Of a stretch of 64,000 bases of DNA, positions 12,619 to 24,212 are shown piece after piece. The DNA comes from Colletotrichum lupini (lineage: Eukaryota > Ascomycota > Sordariomycetes > Glomerellales > Glomerellaceae), in assembly GCF_023278565.1 (NCBI RefSeq), contig NC_064673.1:558001-622000 (forward strand), written 5' to 3'. The first letter of the stretch is position 1. Every line of letters begins with the position of its first letter. Under the pieces are notes generated by a model. It did no database searches. It saw only the letters and a list, made by a program, of their open reading frames with translations, and was not told where the DNA came from. The position numbers and the translations under genes were made by a program.

Positions 12619-13958
12619 ATGGAACATACTCTTAAATGCAACGTTCTCAAGTGTCGGAAAGAGCTCAGTGACCAGGCTTTGGTCACCACGTGCAGGTGAG
12701 TAAGATATCCTTAAGCAAATCAAGCAGCCGCTAGCTAACTGAACCTGTGCAGCCACATCTTTTGTGTAGACTGCTCTAAGCGTCATGGCTTGACGGGCCA
12801 GGCTCAGGTTCGCCGCAAGTCGTGCCCGGCTTGTGAATGCCAGCTCAACAATCCAGACGACGCTGTGGTGACCAACTTGAACCTGACCGAAGACTACAAA
12901 ACCAGCGTTCTCAGCGGGCTGAGCCCCAACATAATCATGGAATGTGCAGGAAGGGCTCTGAGCTTTTGGGCCTACCAGACTACCCAAGAAGTGTGAGCTA
13001 GTCCCTGTCCCAATTCCTTCGGTATTGGTCACTTACCTAGCATAGTATATACCAGCGCTATCTCGAAAAGACGCTGACGGAGAAGCTGAAAACCCTAAAC
13101 ACCAAATTCGAAAAGACGGTGGGTGATGCGAATGCCGACATTTCGAGTCTCCAGGAAAAGATGCGAGGTACGAAACAACAGCGTGGCCGTCTTTTGAGGT
13201 CACAGACAAGTTTGCTAATGTCCAGTAGCTCTCTCAGTTGACTACGACGACATGCGACGGAAACACGAAGAACTTGCGCGTTCCTACCAAGACAAGTGCC
13301 GCAAGCTCACACAAGTTCAGGAACTCTACGACAAGGTCAAGCGGAAAGCCGAGTTGGGACAGATGGAGGCTGCCGCCTCGGATGCAGTTGACTCCAACCT
13401 TCAATACGACTTACAATTACCGGCTTTTGAGTTTCCTGAACCCGCAGCGAGGCAAAACATCTACGAATCGCAGTCGCAGTCTGCGTACAACAATGCACAT
13501 TCCTACGTCGGGCCGGAAAGGGGACATCGAAGACCTCTTGCTGGCGGAGGAGGTTCCGGGCCGCTTCGCGACGACAGAGCTTGGTCAAAACCAGAACCTG
13601 CTCAAGGTAAGCCGGATATTATTAACATGCGACGAAACTGCACGCTGACAAAAGCGAAGGCGGCATCATGAGCACCCCACGAGGTACACCCCGAGGACAT
13701 GGCAGTGGCAGCCATGAAAGGTTCGGGCTATCGATTGCGTCCGGGCTGGGAACGGGAACGGGAACACCAATGCCTCGCGGTCCTTCGGGGAGCCTCCCAC
13801 TTGTAAGACACCCGCCCATATCGCGTGGGCGAGGTCTTGGAGTTGGCCTCTCTTCCGGTATCCGGACTGGTCATACCAGTCACCGTAGTCATGGCTCTAC
13901 GGGACGCGACGAAACGGAGCCATATTTCTATTGTATTTCTTCCATCCTTCGCCTCTGA
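12619..13958 (+). CDS. hei10: HEI10/CCNB1IP1-like RING E3 ligase (meiotic crossover factor)
   Basis: Exons 12,619-12,695, 12,753-12,992, 13,046-13,167, 13,226-13,606 and 13,660-13,958 give about 372 residues. An N-terminal RING (residues about 7-57) has paired cysteines, TTCSHIFCVDC and CPAC. A conserved AYQTTQEV segment and a long coiled coil (about residues 107-190) follow, then a Gly/Arg/Ser-rich tail. This architecture is that of HEI10/CCNB1IP1, a SUMO/ubiquitin ligase family marking meiotic crossover sites in Sordaria, plants and mammals. The third intron ends in a tandem CAGTAG acceptor; both choices keep frame and add or remove one residue. The C-terminus is uncertain: a GTAAGA donor at 13,803 and a CTAAC...ACAG acceptor near 13,984 could replace the last about 50 residues. 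Family call strong, 3' end weak. Confidence 0.82.
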
Positions 13959-16866
13959 AACATCGCGACTAACGACTTGGGACAGCAGTCAAACGTCCAG
14001 GCCTTGCTCCCGCAGCATTTGGTCATTTGGCGGACCCGTGACATGGGCCATGATTGTTCTCTTCGAGAACAGATGCCTTTGTTGTCTAGACACGTGTTTG
14101 GAGGGACCAATAGATGGAGAAGTTGCAAAAGGAATATGGACGATAGAGAAACCACATACTTGTTTTCAACATGAAGGCTCTTGTTCAAGAGTTTGAAACG
14201 AGGTCGAGACCTTGTTCAAGGATGGGCCACGAGTTGTAGCCGAAGAAGCAGGAGCCTTTGGGTACGGAGATGTGACTTATATCAAGGGCGATGACGGTAG
14301 GCGTTTGACAGTCCTTTGGTAATTGATATACGCATATCAGTCTTGTCTTTAGTCGATTTGAGTTGCTGAGCCTACCAGCGAGAACTCGGTACACTATCAT
14401 GCCACGATTCGGCCGACCAAGGTCCATCAAGAGATACAGCTCAACGTCGTCGTTGTCGCGGGTGGGCGAAGAGCGTTACATCGAAACTGGCCAAGAGAGT
14501 CCCAAGACTATGCCGAAGAAACGGAAGAAACTGCAAAAGTTCAACAGACCTCGCGCCAAGAGCGGCAGCAACGGCGATGTGTTAGGCGGCAGATGGCTAC
14601 AAGCAGCAGCGCAACGATCGGTGCAGTGGTGGCGACAGTGCAGAGGTAGGAGACACAGCCTGGAAGCACGAAGACAGCAGAAACCTCGACTACTAGTTTC
14701 GTCACCGATACATGTCGACAGCAGTCAGACGGCCTTGATTTATAGCGCATTGCCTGTTCTCCCGGAGCTGGGATCCGGGCCACCGCATAGGCGCAAGCTG
14801 GGATTGCAATGGGAGGCGTTGGGGAGTCATCCCATTTGGAGGACAGGTGAAAGCCAGGACGAGCGTTGACAGTGGGGTGAGGGGTCAGCGACGGATGATG
14901 CGCGGCGGGAGGGCGGATGCCATTCGCTGCAGCCCCGGACGATGGTGTATGACGTTGGTGCTCAACATCGGCGCTCGGTGGTTTCAGATATCAAAGCGGG
15001 CGGGAACAAGACACAAATCCAAGGAGAGTTGGTGATGCTGGTAGAGCAGACGGGATGTTGAGACGAAAGAAGGCTATAAATGGGAAGTTAAGCACAGCGT
15101 GATATCATTGGGGGCGGGGGTGGGTCGACGAGCTGCCCCTTGCAAGCAGAAGTGATATTGACTTGGACTTGGAGAGCTTCATTCGACCCAAGTATTGTAG
15201 TGTACAATATGTTGAGTGTGATACGGAGCCATGTTGTTCCGGGGGACACTCGAGAGCCTATAAATCAATCCCTTTGATAGTCACGAGGAATAAGAAAGAA
15301 AGCGAATAGCAAAAGGAAAAAAGTCTCGACTTGATACATGCGTGGCGGTTTGAAGACAAGTTGCCATAGATGTACGATGGACCCCGCAACCATGTGGTTT
15401 ATTAGATTGTGCACCAATTTCAAGATGGGAAAAGAAAGAGCAGAGAAGGGAATAAGAAATTATCTCGGGCCAAGGTTGCGATAGCAGACGGGGCAATCCT
15501 CGTCGTAACCGTGGGCCGGTTAGTTTATTAGTTGCGTGATGGCCTGCATGCATCCCTTGGCACTGTCTTGAAGCACTGTGCCCTGCATCTGCACAACTCC
15601 GCTCACTCATAGGACTGCAGTCAATAAGGTCACGAGACTCGTGGTTGGGGGGGGGGGATATATCTCTTGCACCTGGTGGACATGTGATGAGGTAAGCATT
15701 AAGTTCGGAACCGTGGGAACGACGGTTGCAGAAGGAGCTTCCCAAATTCCGTGCCTACCGGTAGCCTGCCATGCCTGCCTCAAGGTGCGACGAAGTGCAA
15801 GTAAGGTACATCGTACGTGGCGAGCACAGTGTGCTCCGTAGTCGCGCCGTGGCATTCCCGCCTGGCCAATCTGACACGCCAAGTCAGGGGTCCAATCAAG
15901 TTCTGCAGTCCGACAGCAGGGGTACCTGCTAGTGAACTCACTAGCCCAGTGAGCAATCCGAAGAGTTCTCACGGTGCACGGGCCAGAGGGAGGCGACGAT
16001 GGCGAGTAAGGGACCACGGCACGCCCGACCGGCGACACTTGCACTGCAATGGACGCTGCGGCGTGCACAGTGGCGCGCTGCGCTGGATTAGTGCTTGCTA
16101 CTGGTGTGGTCCCCCAATTCTTCCGAGGCTTCTTTTCCTTCCATTAGTTGATGCACGCGCCGGCACGGTCCTTGAGTCGAGGGAGAAGGAAGTGAGGGAT
16201 AAAGTCGATGGCCCGCGGGTTGATGGTCCCTATCAGTGAGAAACCTCTAGTGTATCTGCAATGCTGCATAACAGCTCTGGGCGATGATCAAGGGAGGACA
16301 CACAAGATAAGGTACCTTGGCAGTTGGCACCGTGATTTCAGCGCAAGTATCCGTACATCGAGATGCAGAAACCCCCGAGAGCATTTCCGTCCAACCTTCC
16401 ATTGGGTGCTGTCACGGCAGGTACAGTGTAGCCCTGGGCGACAGTACCTAAAGTATCCGGCAGTCGAGGGGAAAAGGCACGTTCCCCCGAGGGCACCAAT
16501 CATGACCAACAATCAGACGGTTACGCACTCCCTCGTTTGAAGTCAAGACCGGCGCAGACACACAGCCAGACGGTTTGCCATCTTTCAACTCCCGTCACCT
16601 CACCTTTAGGACTAGTGTTGAAAAGGGTAGCCAGCCACTATTCTGTAGTCTCAGTCTGTATGCTGCCTGCAGGCACTGAGGCACCTTGGGTGCTTGGCTA
16701 ATCCTCCAAGGTAGGTAAGGTACTTAAGCAAGTGCCCGACACAGTGCCGAGACTTGCTCTAGCCTCCAGCTTCCATTGGCTATCCATGTTTTTCTCGCTG
16801 ATAAGACATGAGATAACAGAAACCACCTACCTTTACAGTGTGCGTGGATGCGTAATCTCTGCCTGA
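13959..16866. other. Mostly non-coding stretch with one possible exon remnant
   Basis: No gene can be supported. At 14,197-14,296 a plus-strand stretch reads VETLFKDGPRVVAEEAG and continues to GYGDVTYIKGDDG before a GT donor. It looks protein-like, with coiled-coil-like fragments upstream in other frames, but no consistent exon chain joins them. It could be an alternative 3' part of the HEI10 gene, a decayed gene or chance. A run of about ten G lies near 15,648. TAAGGTACC-type patches occur near 16,310 and 16,710-16,730. Confidence 0.4.
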
Positions 16867-17704
16867 ATGCAACCCTGTCCCGTCATTCTGCCACCCTGTC
16901 ACCTCAGTAATCCCATTCCCAGAGGGACCAACTTATACCAAGGCGTGCCAGCCCAGGCCCCAACACGAGCCACACCCCCTGTCTCCGTCTCCCGTCGTCG
17001 TCTCCGTTTGCCTACTGCGTATGTCTGTCTGTTCACCCACTCACCTACCGCGAGTGCGTCTGCGTCTCCATCAGCTCCCTCCACTCCAGAGTCCCACCCC
17101 CGAGTCCTAGAACCACGTCTCCAGACTTCTTTTCTCTCCCCGTCCCTTCCATTTGCCTTGGCCGTTTATTCCCCTGACGCCGGTAATCAATCGAGCAATC
17201 AATTGCCAACCTTCGTTCTCCAATCTCTCCTGTCCAATCTCCAGGATGACCGACGCTCGCTTGAATCAATCTTAAACGACAAAACTCTCTTGAAATCAGT
17301 TTTCTGCCGCTGCGCCCTGCCTTTACGACTACCCAATTGTTTTTCAACTAACCCATTCCGTTGCCAACACCTATCGTCCTCTACGCGAACTCTGCCCACC
17401 TCGCCGCGAAACACGACGATCCTCGATTGCGACTGGTCTTGTGTAGGCGTTTTCGAAATTCCTCGACCTTGATCACCAAGGGAGCAAATCTCGAAAGAAC
17501 AAACAACCGACTCGAATCGATCAAACGAACGAGTCTCAAGGCGCCGTACCACCACGCTTACTCGACCTCGATAACGACTCCTCTGTCATCAGCCGGGTTC
17601 CCTTCGCCCATGCTATAATCCCGCCTCGCCTTCTGCCTTCTGCAACCTACCCACGCCAAACCTGCCGCAAATAACCCGCAGCTTGACTGCGCCAGCTGCT
17701 CCTC
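16867..17704 (+). promoter_or_regulatory. Pyrimidine-rich leader of the apyrase gene
   Basis: A C+T-rich plus-strand tract leads directly to the ATG at 17,705. It contains an open frame of 201 codons (16,867-17,472) of Pro/Ser/Thr-rich low-complexity composition that I treat as leader sequence, not a gene. Transcription start not determinable. Confidence 0.45.
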
Positions 17705-19839
17705 ATGGGGAAAAAATGTACGCTCATAGAAGACATCGCGTTTGACATTATACTGTGCAACCAGCTGACTCAAGTGTTCACTGAATAGGGCGATATGGAA
17801 TCATCTTTGATGCTGGTTCCTCAGGCACACGCTTGTACGTTTACAAATGGAAGGATCACGCCAAAGCCATAAAGCATGCCACTGTGGAAGAGCTTCATAG
17901 TCTGCCCAAGATCAAGCTGCAGACGAGCGAAAAGATTCGCCCTGGCGTGTCCTCCTTTGCCGAGAAGCCAGAAGAGATCGGCCACGGACACCTGGAATCC
18001 CTCATCAACTTGGCCCTAAAGGAGGTTCCCGACAAAAAGGTTGCCGACACGCCCGTCTACCTCATGGCTACGGCCGGCATGCGTCTCCTTCCCGACCACC
18101 AACAAAAGGCTCTCCTCCGCAACATGTGCTCCTACCTACAACAAAACACGCGATTCTCGCTACCCGACTGCAATACCAACATCCAGGTAATCTCTGGGGA
18201 GACTGAGGGTCTGTACGGCTGGCTCGCTACAAACTATCTGCTTGGCGGTTTCGACCACCCCGACAAGCACACGCACGGTAAAGGCCACCACACATACGGC
18301 TTTCTGGACATGGGAGGTGCCTCGGCGCAGATTGCGTTCGCGCCAAACAGCACAGAAGCTGAGAGGCATGCCGACGATCTAAAGCTTGTTCGCTTGCGCA
18401 CCCTGGACGGCAGCACCATTGAGCACAGGGTCTTCACCGCCACCTGGCTTGGCTACGGCGCGAACCAGGCCCGCGAGCGTTATATCGACAAGCTCAAAGA
18501 ACAGTACGGCAAGCCCAACGACCTCGAGCTACCGGATCCGTGCCTCCCTGCGGGCTTGCGAACAGACGTCAAAGGCGACCCTGTCGAGGCTGAGTCTGTG
18601 GGCAAGGAACTCTCCCTACTCGGCACCGGTCGATTCGACGAATGCCTGCGCCAAACCGAGCCTCTACTTGGAAAAGACACTCCGTGTACAGATGAGCCTT
18701 GCCTCCTCAACGGCCAGCACGTACCAAACATCGATTTCGACGTGAATCACTTTGTCGGTGTCTCGGAGTTTTGGCACACGACCCACGGAGTATTTGGAAA
18801 GGGTCACAAGACGGCATACGACTTGGCAACATACCAGAAGAACGTGGTGGACTTTTGCACACAGAATTGGGTGGATATCGAATCCAAGATTGATGCGCGA
18901 AAGAAGTCTTCTGCCCAGAAAGCAAAGAATGCCCAGGAAGCCTGCTTCAAGGCGTCCTGGCTCATCAATGTCCTTTACGAAGGAATCGGCATCCCGCGAC
19001 CAGGACTTGAACATACGCCGCAACCCGGTCTCAACGTCACGAAGGGTACCCTGGAGGAAGCCAAGGAAAAAGGGTTCGTCGATCCCTTCCAGCCAGTCAA
19101 CGAAATCGATGGCGTCGAAGTCAGCTGGACCCTGGGTAAGATGGTGCTGTATGCCGCCGGTCAAGTTCCCCCCTCAGGAAGTGCCCAGCCGGTTGGCTTT
19201 GGAAGCAACGTTGCCGGCGCGACCGACTTTGAGCCCGCGGGATCCAAGTTTTCCCCTATAACGATCGGAGATAACGATGACGACGACGATTGGGATGCTG
19301 ATGAGCTCCTGGACAAGGCGAAGACGAAATCTGGATCTGGTCTCCTGGCTTTCATCCTGGTTCTGGTTGTCTTAGCCTTTTTCCTGCGCAAGCGAGACCG
19401 CCGAGCACGATGGTTCGGCAAGGTTGCGTCTGCCGTTCGTGGAACGAGACGTCCGGGCAGTCCTCGCAAGTTCGGGCGGGGCTTTTCATTCACCAACAAG
19501 CTTTTCGGACGGTCATCGGCAACCTACGAACGAGTTCTTGAAGAGGGCGATGCCGATCAGTTCGAGCTAGGCTCCGTCGACTCTGATGAGAACGAGCACT
19601 CTGACAGCAGCGAGGGCTCCAGAGCAGGTCATTCTTCCGGCCTTGCCACCCCGAAACTCAACATTGAGCGATTCGACGACGCTCGACCAACCTTTTCGAT
19701 GGACCGCGGTGGTTTGGCAGTGAGAACGGAGAGCAGGGAGAGGCTGGTACCAAGTCTGGTGAATGCGGGACGTCGCAGTCGCGCTGGTAGTCCGACACGA
19801 CTGAAGAGTCCGCTTATGAAGCCCTTGGATGAGGATTAA
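17705..19839 (+). CDS. ynd1: Golgi apyrase / GDA1-CD39 nucleoside diphosphatase (Ynd1 type)
   Basis: Predicted 687 residues: a 13-bp first exon (17,705-17,717), a 71-bp intron, then 17,789-19,839. Splicing joins MGKK to WRYGIIFDAGSSGTR, which supplies apyrase conserved region 1 (DAGSSGTR, residues 12-19) and so fixes the start. Further apyrase regions are YLMATAGMRLL, GETEGLYGWLATNYL and GFLDMGGASAQIAF (about residue 175). One transmembrane helix (about residues 524-543) separates the luminal catalytic domain from a basic/serine-rich cytosolic tail of about 140 residues. Yeast Ynd1, about 630 residues, has the same layout. The enzyme hydrolyses nucleoside di- and triphosphates released by Golgi glycosyltransferases, which sustains nucleotide-sugar import; that matches the Anp1 and Gea genes in the same window. 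Confidence 0.95.
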
Positions 19840-20332
19840 GTAACAGAGATGCCTGCTATACGCAGTGTAAGATTATGCATGCCTGCTAGCGACTGGATGG
19901 GGATATCACCTGGGTGTTTTTTTAATTCTTCTTGTTCATTCTTCTGGAGACGGCGTTTATCAGGCATGATGGATTGGCCCAGCATCAAGGCCCCTCTGGG
20001 CTTTTCGGAATGGAGGCAGTTAACGGCGTTTCATCACACGGGAAGTGTCACCGGGCCGCTTTAGACGAGAGATTGTTTTTTCTTTTGGGAGGCATTGCAT
20101 GGCATTGAGCTGTCGCAGATTTGTTTGTTCCTCTTCTGCGTTGGGTGTTGTACAACGCCGAATCGCCAGTCCTTTCCAGCCCAATTTTTCAAACAGATGA
20201 CAATGAAGACTAGACCGCGTTTGTCTACGTGTCTTGAACATGAATTCAATGAAATCATCTATTCGGGTATCAGATTAAAAATGCTATGTACTAGGTAAAG
20301 AGGAACATGTGAGCAAATGGCGGTGGGCATCC

Positions 20333-20950
20333 TTAGTCTTGCGGTCTTTCGAGGAAGCTCGGATCGGACCGCACGCGACTTTCAAACTTTTTCCACCACT
20401 CTTCAAATGCTTTAAGCGGGACGACCTCGACACCTCCCGGCCCGGCCGTGCCGCTGAAGCTCGCGAGGAAGTTGAAGGCGTTTTTGATTATGTTCTGCGC
20501 CAGAAGCTGCGTGGACGGCTGGGAGGAAGCGTTGGAGGAGGAGGAGGAGGCCTTGTTGGCGGAGATCTCTTGGATGCGGGAGAAGACGGACTCGGCGGGC
20601 TCGACCGAGACGCCAATCATGACGCTGGGGTCACCGCCGTTGTTGGCATTGCTGCCGGCGTTGAGTTTAAAGGTTGCGCTTTCTTTGCCGCTGCCGATGC
20701 CGCCGAGGAACTTGAAGTTTGGCGTCTGGCCCGTTGCGGTGGCGGCGGCGACGTCGGCGGCCGTGGCAAAGTAGATTGCGGCTGCGTTGTCGGGGGGCAG
20801 GACGATGCCTGGGAGGAGCATGACTGTGATGTGGGAGAAGGGTCTGGCAGCGGAGATGGAATAGAGGAAGGAGGTTTCCGAGGGCGCCGATGTTGGGTCC
20901 GTCAGCAGGGGCTGGCCGGCCGGGACGATGCCGAAGAGTGGGCCGGACAT
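20333..20950 (-). CDS. opi10: Hikeshi/Opi10 family protein (DUF775)
   Basis: Single-exon 205-residue protein starting MSGPLFGIVPAG. An upstream in-frame extension exists (to 21,094), but the family starts at this position, so I chose the ATG at 20,950. Diagnostic Hikeshi features are the N-terminal FGIVPAGQPL strand, an MLLPGIVLPP...AAIYF segment, FKFLGGIGSGKESATFKL, then IGVSVEP, and a C-terminal helical domain ending with EEWWKKFESRVRSDPSFL. Hikeshi carries Hsp70 into the nucleus under heat stress in animals; yeast Opi10 is linked to inositol/phospholipid regulation. A Ser/Ala-rich insert lies between the two domains. It converges with the apyrase gene (493 bp apart) and diverges from the Nudix gene. 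Confidence 0.93.
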   Translation of the reverse strand: MSGPLFGIVPAGQPLLTDPTSAPSETSFLYSISAARPFSHITVMLLPGIVLPPDNAAAIYFATAADVAAATATGQTPNFKFLGGIGSGKESATFKLNAGSNANNGGDPSVMIGVSVEPAESVFSRIQEISANKASSSSSNASSQPSTQLLAQNIIKNAFNFLASFSGTAGPGGVEVVPLKAFEEWWKKFESRVRSDPSFLERPQD

Positions 20951-21559
20951 GGCGGTGGACGCAATAATGACTTGGATGATGTGGAAGGCCGTTTGATAGC
21001 GTCCCGTGAACGACTCGGAAAATCTGGTTGAAGAGGGTGAGAAATTGCTTTGAAGCTTTGAAGCAAGTAGCTTAGCTTGTTGGCTGTATATCAAAGAGAT
21101 GATTACCAGCGTACTTATACAAAAACGGGAGCTTCTCGGAGGGAGAGGAAGTTCTAGGCTTCAGCGCTTGAGGACTTTGCGAGAGAATGAGGCTGGCGAT
21201 GAGGTGAGCAGCACCGGGTCAAGTACAATTATTGTCGAACTCCAAGGTGGGGGGAGGGGCAGCTGCATTAGGTCGTGGAGGAAGCCTCGAGACGATGGAA
21301 GAAGCCTCGATAACACTAGCCAATCATATGCTTGTATCGGATCCGCTACCCGGTTGACGGATATACCCTTACTCTGTACTTGCCGTTGCGAAGTCCGACT
21401 CGAGGGGTCCAAAGTTTTGATGCCGGTTCTTGTTGCTGGACACACATCACTTCCGGCATCGGGGTCAGACTTATATGCATCTCGACGTCGTTTCGAGATC
21501 CGGCTGCACCTTATTCTAGACCACGCCTTCCTCGCATCTTTCAGAGCACACAACAACAC
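20951..21559. promoter_or_regulatory. Divergent promoter between opi10-like and Nudix genes
   Basis: The 609 bp between two start codons facing away from each other must hold promoter elements for both genes. No specific factor site is claimed. The minus-strand frame open here up to 21,094 is taken as leader of the Hikeshi gene. Confidence 0.5.
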
Positions 21560-22722
21560 ATGCTACGATCGTCATTGAACCCCGGCCGGATTTTCACCCA
21601 GTTGCTTCTCAAGACGACCAAGAGAACATACTCTGACAAGATGAAGACCTTCACCAACATTGATCTCATCGACCAGGTCGACTCGTGAGAAACACTGGCA
21701 CTGAGCATATTGTACCCCGAGGCCGAGCCCCCGCAGCTGACCCAGGATGCAGATATCCGTACAGGCAGCCCCAAGTCAACACCCCCAATGCTGAGACGTT
21801 TGGCTCAGTGTACACTCTCATTTTCAAAGACGAGCAGGGCGATGTACCTCTCGGATACGTCCTGCCAAGGGTGGTCGACGAGCTGCTCAAGGTACCCGAA
21901 AGCATCAAAGGGGAAGTCCAAGTCGACTCGGAGAAGCGCACTCTCAGAGCCTTCCAAGGGCCAACGTTAGAAAGCCGCAGCAAGCTGGCGGCGGACCTCT
22001 CTGAGTACTGGAGAGCCAACGACACCTTCCCCATCCTCCGGGGTTGGCGCGACGAGCTGTGGCCCGTGTACGGCCGCAATGGCGAACTCCTTTTCGACAT
22101 TGAGAGGGCCGCCTCAGGATTGTTCGGTGTCATGCGATACGGCGTTCACTTGACGGCCTTTGTGCGTGACCCGTCAGCGAGCCACGGTATCAAGATCTGG
22201 GTTCCGCGTCGCTCTCCGACCAAGTCAACCTTCCCCGGCATGCTGGACAATACCGTTGCCGGCGGACTTATGACGGGGGAAGACCCCTTTGAGTGTGTCA
22301 TCCGTGAGGCAGACGAGGAAGCCAGCCTGCCGGAAGAGATTGTTCGCCATCAGACCAAGTTTATTGGCGGCGTCACGTACATTTACATCACCGAGGCAGA
22401 GGCGGGCGAGGAAGGGCTGATTTATCCCGAGGTTCAATGGATTTATGATCTCGAACTACCCGCAGACGTTGTGCCGCAGCCAAAGGACGGCGAAGTCGCC
22501 GAGTTCAGCCTGTGCACGGTCGAGCAGGTCCGCGAAGGACTCGCACAAGGCGTATGGAAGCCAAATTGCGCGCTGGTGGCTCTCGACTTTTTTATCCGCC
22601 GGGGTATCTTGACTAAAGAGAACGAGCCCGAGTACGATCAGATTGCGCAAAGAATCCATCGACGAATGCCGTTTCCTGGGCCGCATAACCAGGACCCGTC
22701 TCTAGGGGCTATGGATGCTTGA
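21560..22722 (+). CDS. Nudix hydrolase with DUF4743-like N-terminal domain
   Basis: Exons 21,560-21,684 and 21,753-22,722 encode 364 residues; the 68-bp intron joins IDQVDS to YPYRQPQ. The first 27 residues are Arg/Lys-rich with no acid until the TYSDKM segment, resembling a mitochondrial presequence. A second in-frame ATG follows at 21,641 (Met28). Residues about 32-180 resemble the DUF4743 domain found before Nudix domains in fungal 'thiamine pyrophosphokinase-related' proteins and plant NUDT24-like enzymes. The Nudix box lies at about residues 211-234 (AGGLMTGEDPFECVIREADEEASL), with the REUxEE core intact and the usual final Gly replaced by Ala-Ser. The substrate is unknown; relatives act on damaged thiamin diphosphates. 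It converges with rpb8, 220 bp apart. Confidence 0.9.
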
Positions 22723-22942
22723 GCCAGGACCAAAGTTCCGAGATCCGGGGAATATCACGAACAACCTGGCTTGCTCTTTCAAATATTTTTCCCTACGCCT
22801 TTAACTCCGGTGCCCATGCTCTTGCTGTATAGGGCCATACAACTTCTGTACAGCCTTTTGTAGTACCTCACTTTTATGCGCGCCAGAATAGAGAGAGTAA
22901 GCGTTGGAAATCCCATTGCGAAAAGTTCCAGTATCTTTTCAA

Positions 22943-23456
22943 TCATTTCTTGATAAGCAGGTAGACGTAGTCGACTCTCAGCGGGGTCAGCTTCTTGTAG
23001 GGGCCTTCGAGGGACATCAACAGGCCTCCGAATGAGACGTAGGCCTTGCTATAATTGCAGCACGGTCAGCTTCTGCGCGGCGCACTCGATTCAATGCGGG
23101 AACACGAACATAGTTTGACCATCGTCGGCGTCCTCGAATTTGTAGATCTTGCCGTAGCAGACGTAATCGAACATATCAGCCAATGATGGCTCACGGTCCT
23201 GGGTGCCCTTGGTCACGTCCCGCCATCCCTTCTCGTCGTCCTTGCTGCCATCGTGGGCCAGAGAAGTCGCCAGAACCATGTGCAGGCTGTCGGAAACGGA
23301 GGCAGAGAATAGCTCAATGTTGATGTCGAGGGTCATGAGCGTCTGGTTGTCGGTCGAGGTGGCCGAGATACGGGCGACTCTGTCGTACTTGGACTGGTCG
23401 TAGTTGGTGACCGTGAAGGACTCCTCGAAGAGGGTAACATCGCCGCTGCCAGACAT
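22943..23456 (-). CDS. rpb8: RNA polymerases I, II and III subunit RPABC3 (Rpb8)
   Basis: Two exons on the minus strand, 23,456-23,110 and 23,048-22,943, encode 150 residues, close to the usual Rpb8 length of 145-150. The protein starts [16 protein letters not shown]. It contains the family's [18 protein letters not shown] segment and, after splicing, ends [19 protein letters not shown] then [16 protein letters not shown], the signature Rpb8 C-terminus. The 61-bp intron splits an Ile codon in the QTIKAY junction. The protein is a shared structural subunit of all three nuclear RNA polymerases with an OB-like fold. It is transcribed divergently from elp4. Confidence 0.97.
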
Positions 23457-24212
23457 AATTGCTGAATAATTTGGTGTGCTTCTCCGAGGTGAATGGTACG
23501 AGTAATTCGCGGTATTTTCGTCGGTTGTTGCGAGGAAGATAACAAGGTCTTTCGTTCGGAGGCGCAAAGGCTTGAGGATCGTGAGCGACGGCAAGTGGCT
23601 TTCGAGATGTGGTGTGTGAAGCTCCGGCCGGAAAGGTAAATAAAAATAAAAATCGAAGAGTGATTGAGTTAACCGGTGTAGTGTGCAATCGGACGAGGGG
23701 CGCGTCGGGTTGGGAAGCATAATTAGGTACCTGACTGCGACCAGTGGGGCTTAAATTTTTGTAAGGTAAGGTACCTAAGTGAATGCAACAACCAACCCCC
23801 ACCTGCCCTCTTCAGTGGAGGGGACTGAACCTGTATCTGATGTAATTAAGTTACTGGTTACTTTCTTCACGTACCAGCACTTCCACGGCGCTCTCAACTA
23901 TATCCAGGTCAGGTATCTGAGTGCATATAGTTTCATTTTCGCTGAAGTACTGGTGAGTAATTTATCCCAGTAGTGCAGTATCAGAAGCGGCCTCTGGATT
24001 GTTGTCTTATACACACTGCCAGTGAGTCAAAATCGGAATCACTTCCACTTTCATGAGAATTTTATGTAATTTATTTGGGCAACATTTTTCTAACACAACG
24101 GTAGGTGCCACAACCCAGCTGCTTTCAAGTCAAGAATCTGCCCGGTACTGCATATTTTCGAGCAGTATTAGTCGCGAACTTGTAACTCAGTGTCTCAAGC
24201 ACACCTGGCACT
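23457..24212. promoter_or_regulatory. Divergent promoter between rpb8 and elp4
   Basis: 756 bp between divergent starts of a polymerase subunit and an Elongator subunit. It contains a GTAAGGTAAGGTACCTAAG patch near 23,761-23,779, one of the recurring GGTACC-centred palindromic patches of this window. The 5' minus-strand leader of rpb8 is AT-interrupted and CT-rich on the sense strand. Confidence 0.5.

Noticed and set aside
16867..17472. 201-codon plus-strand open frame before the apyrase gene
   Set aside because: Pro/Ser/Thr-rich reading of a pyrimidine-rich leader, with no recognised domain.
20309..21031. 240-codon plus-strand open frame
   Set aside because: Antisense shadow of the Hikeshi-like gene; Gly/Asp-rich composition arises from the complementary strand.
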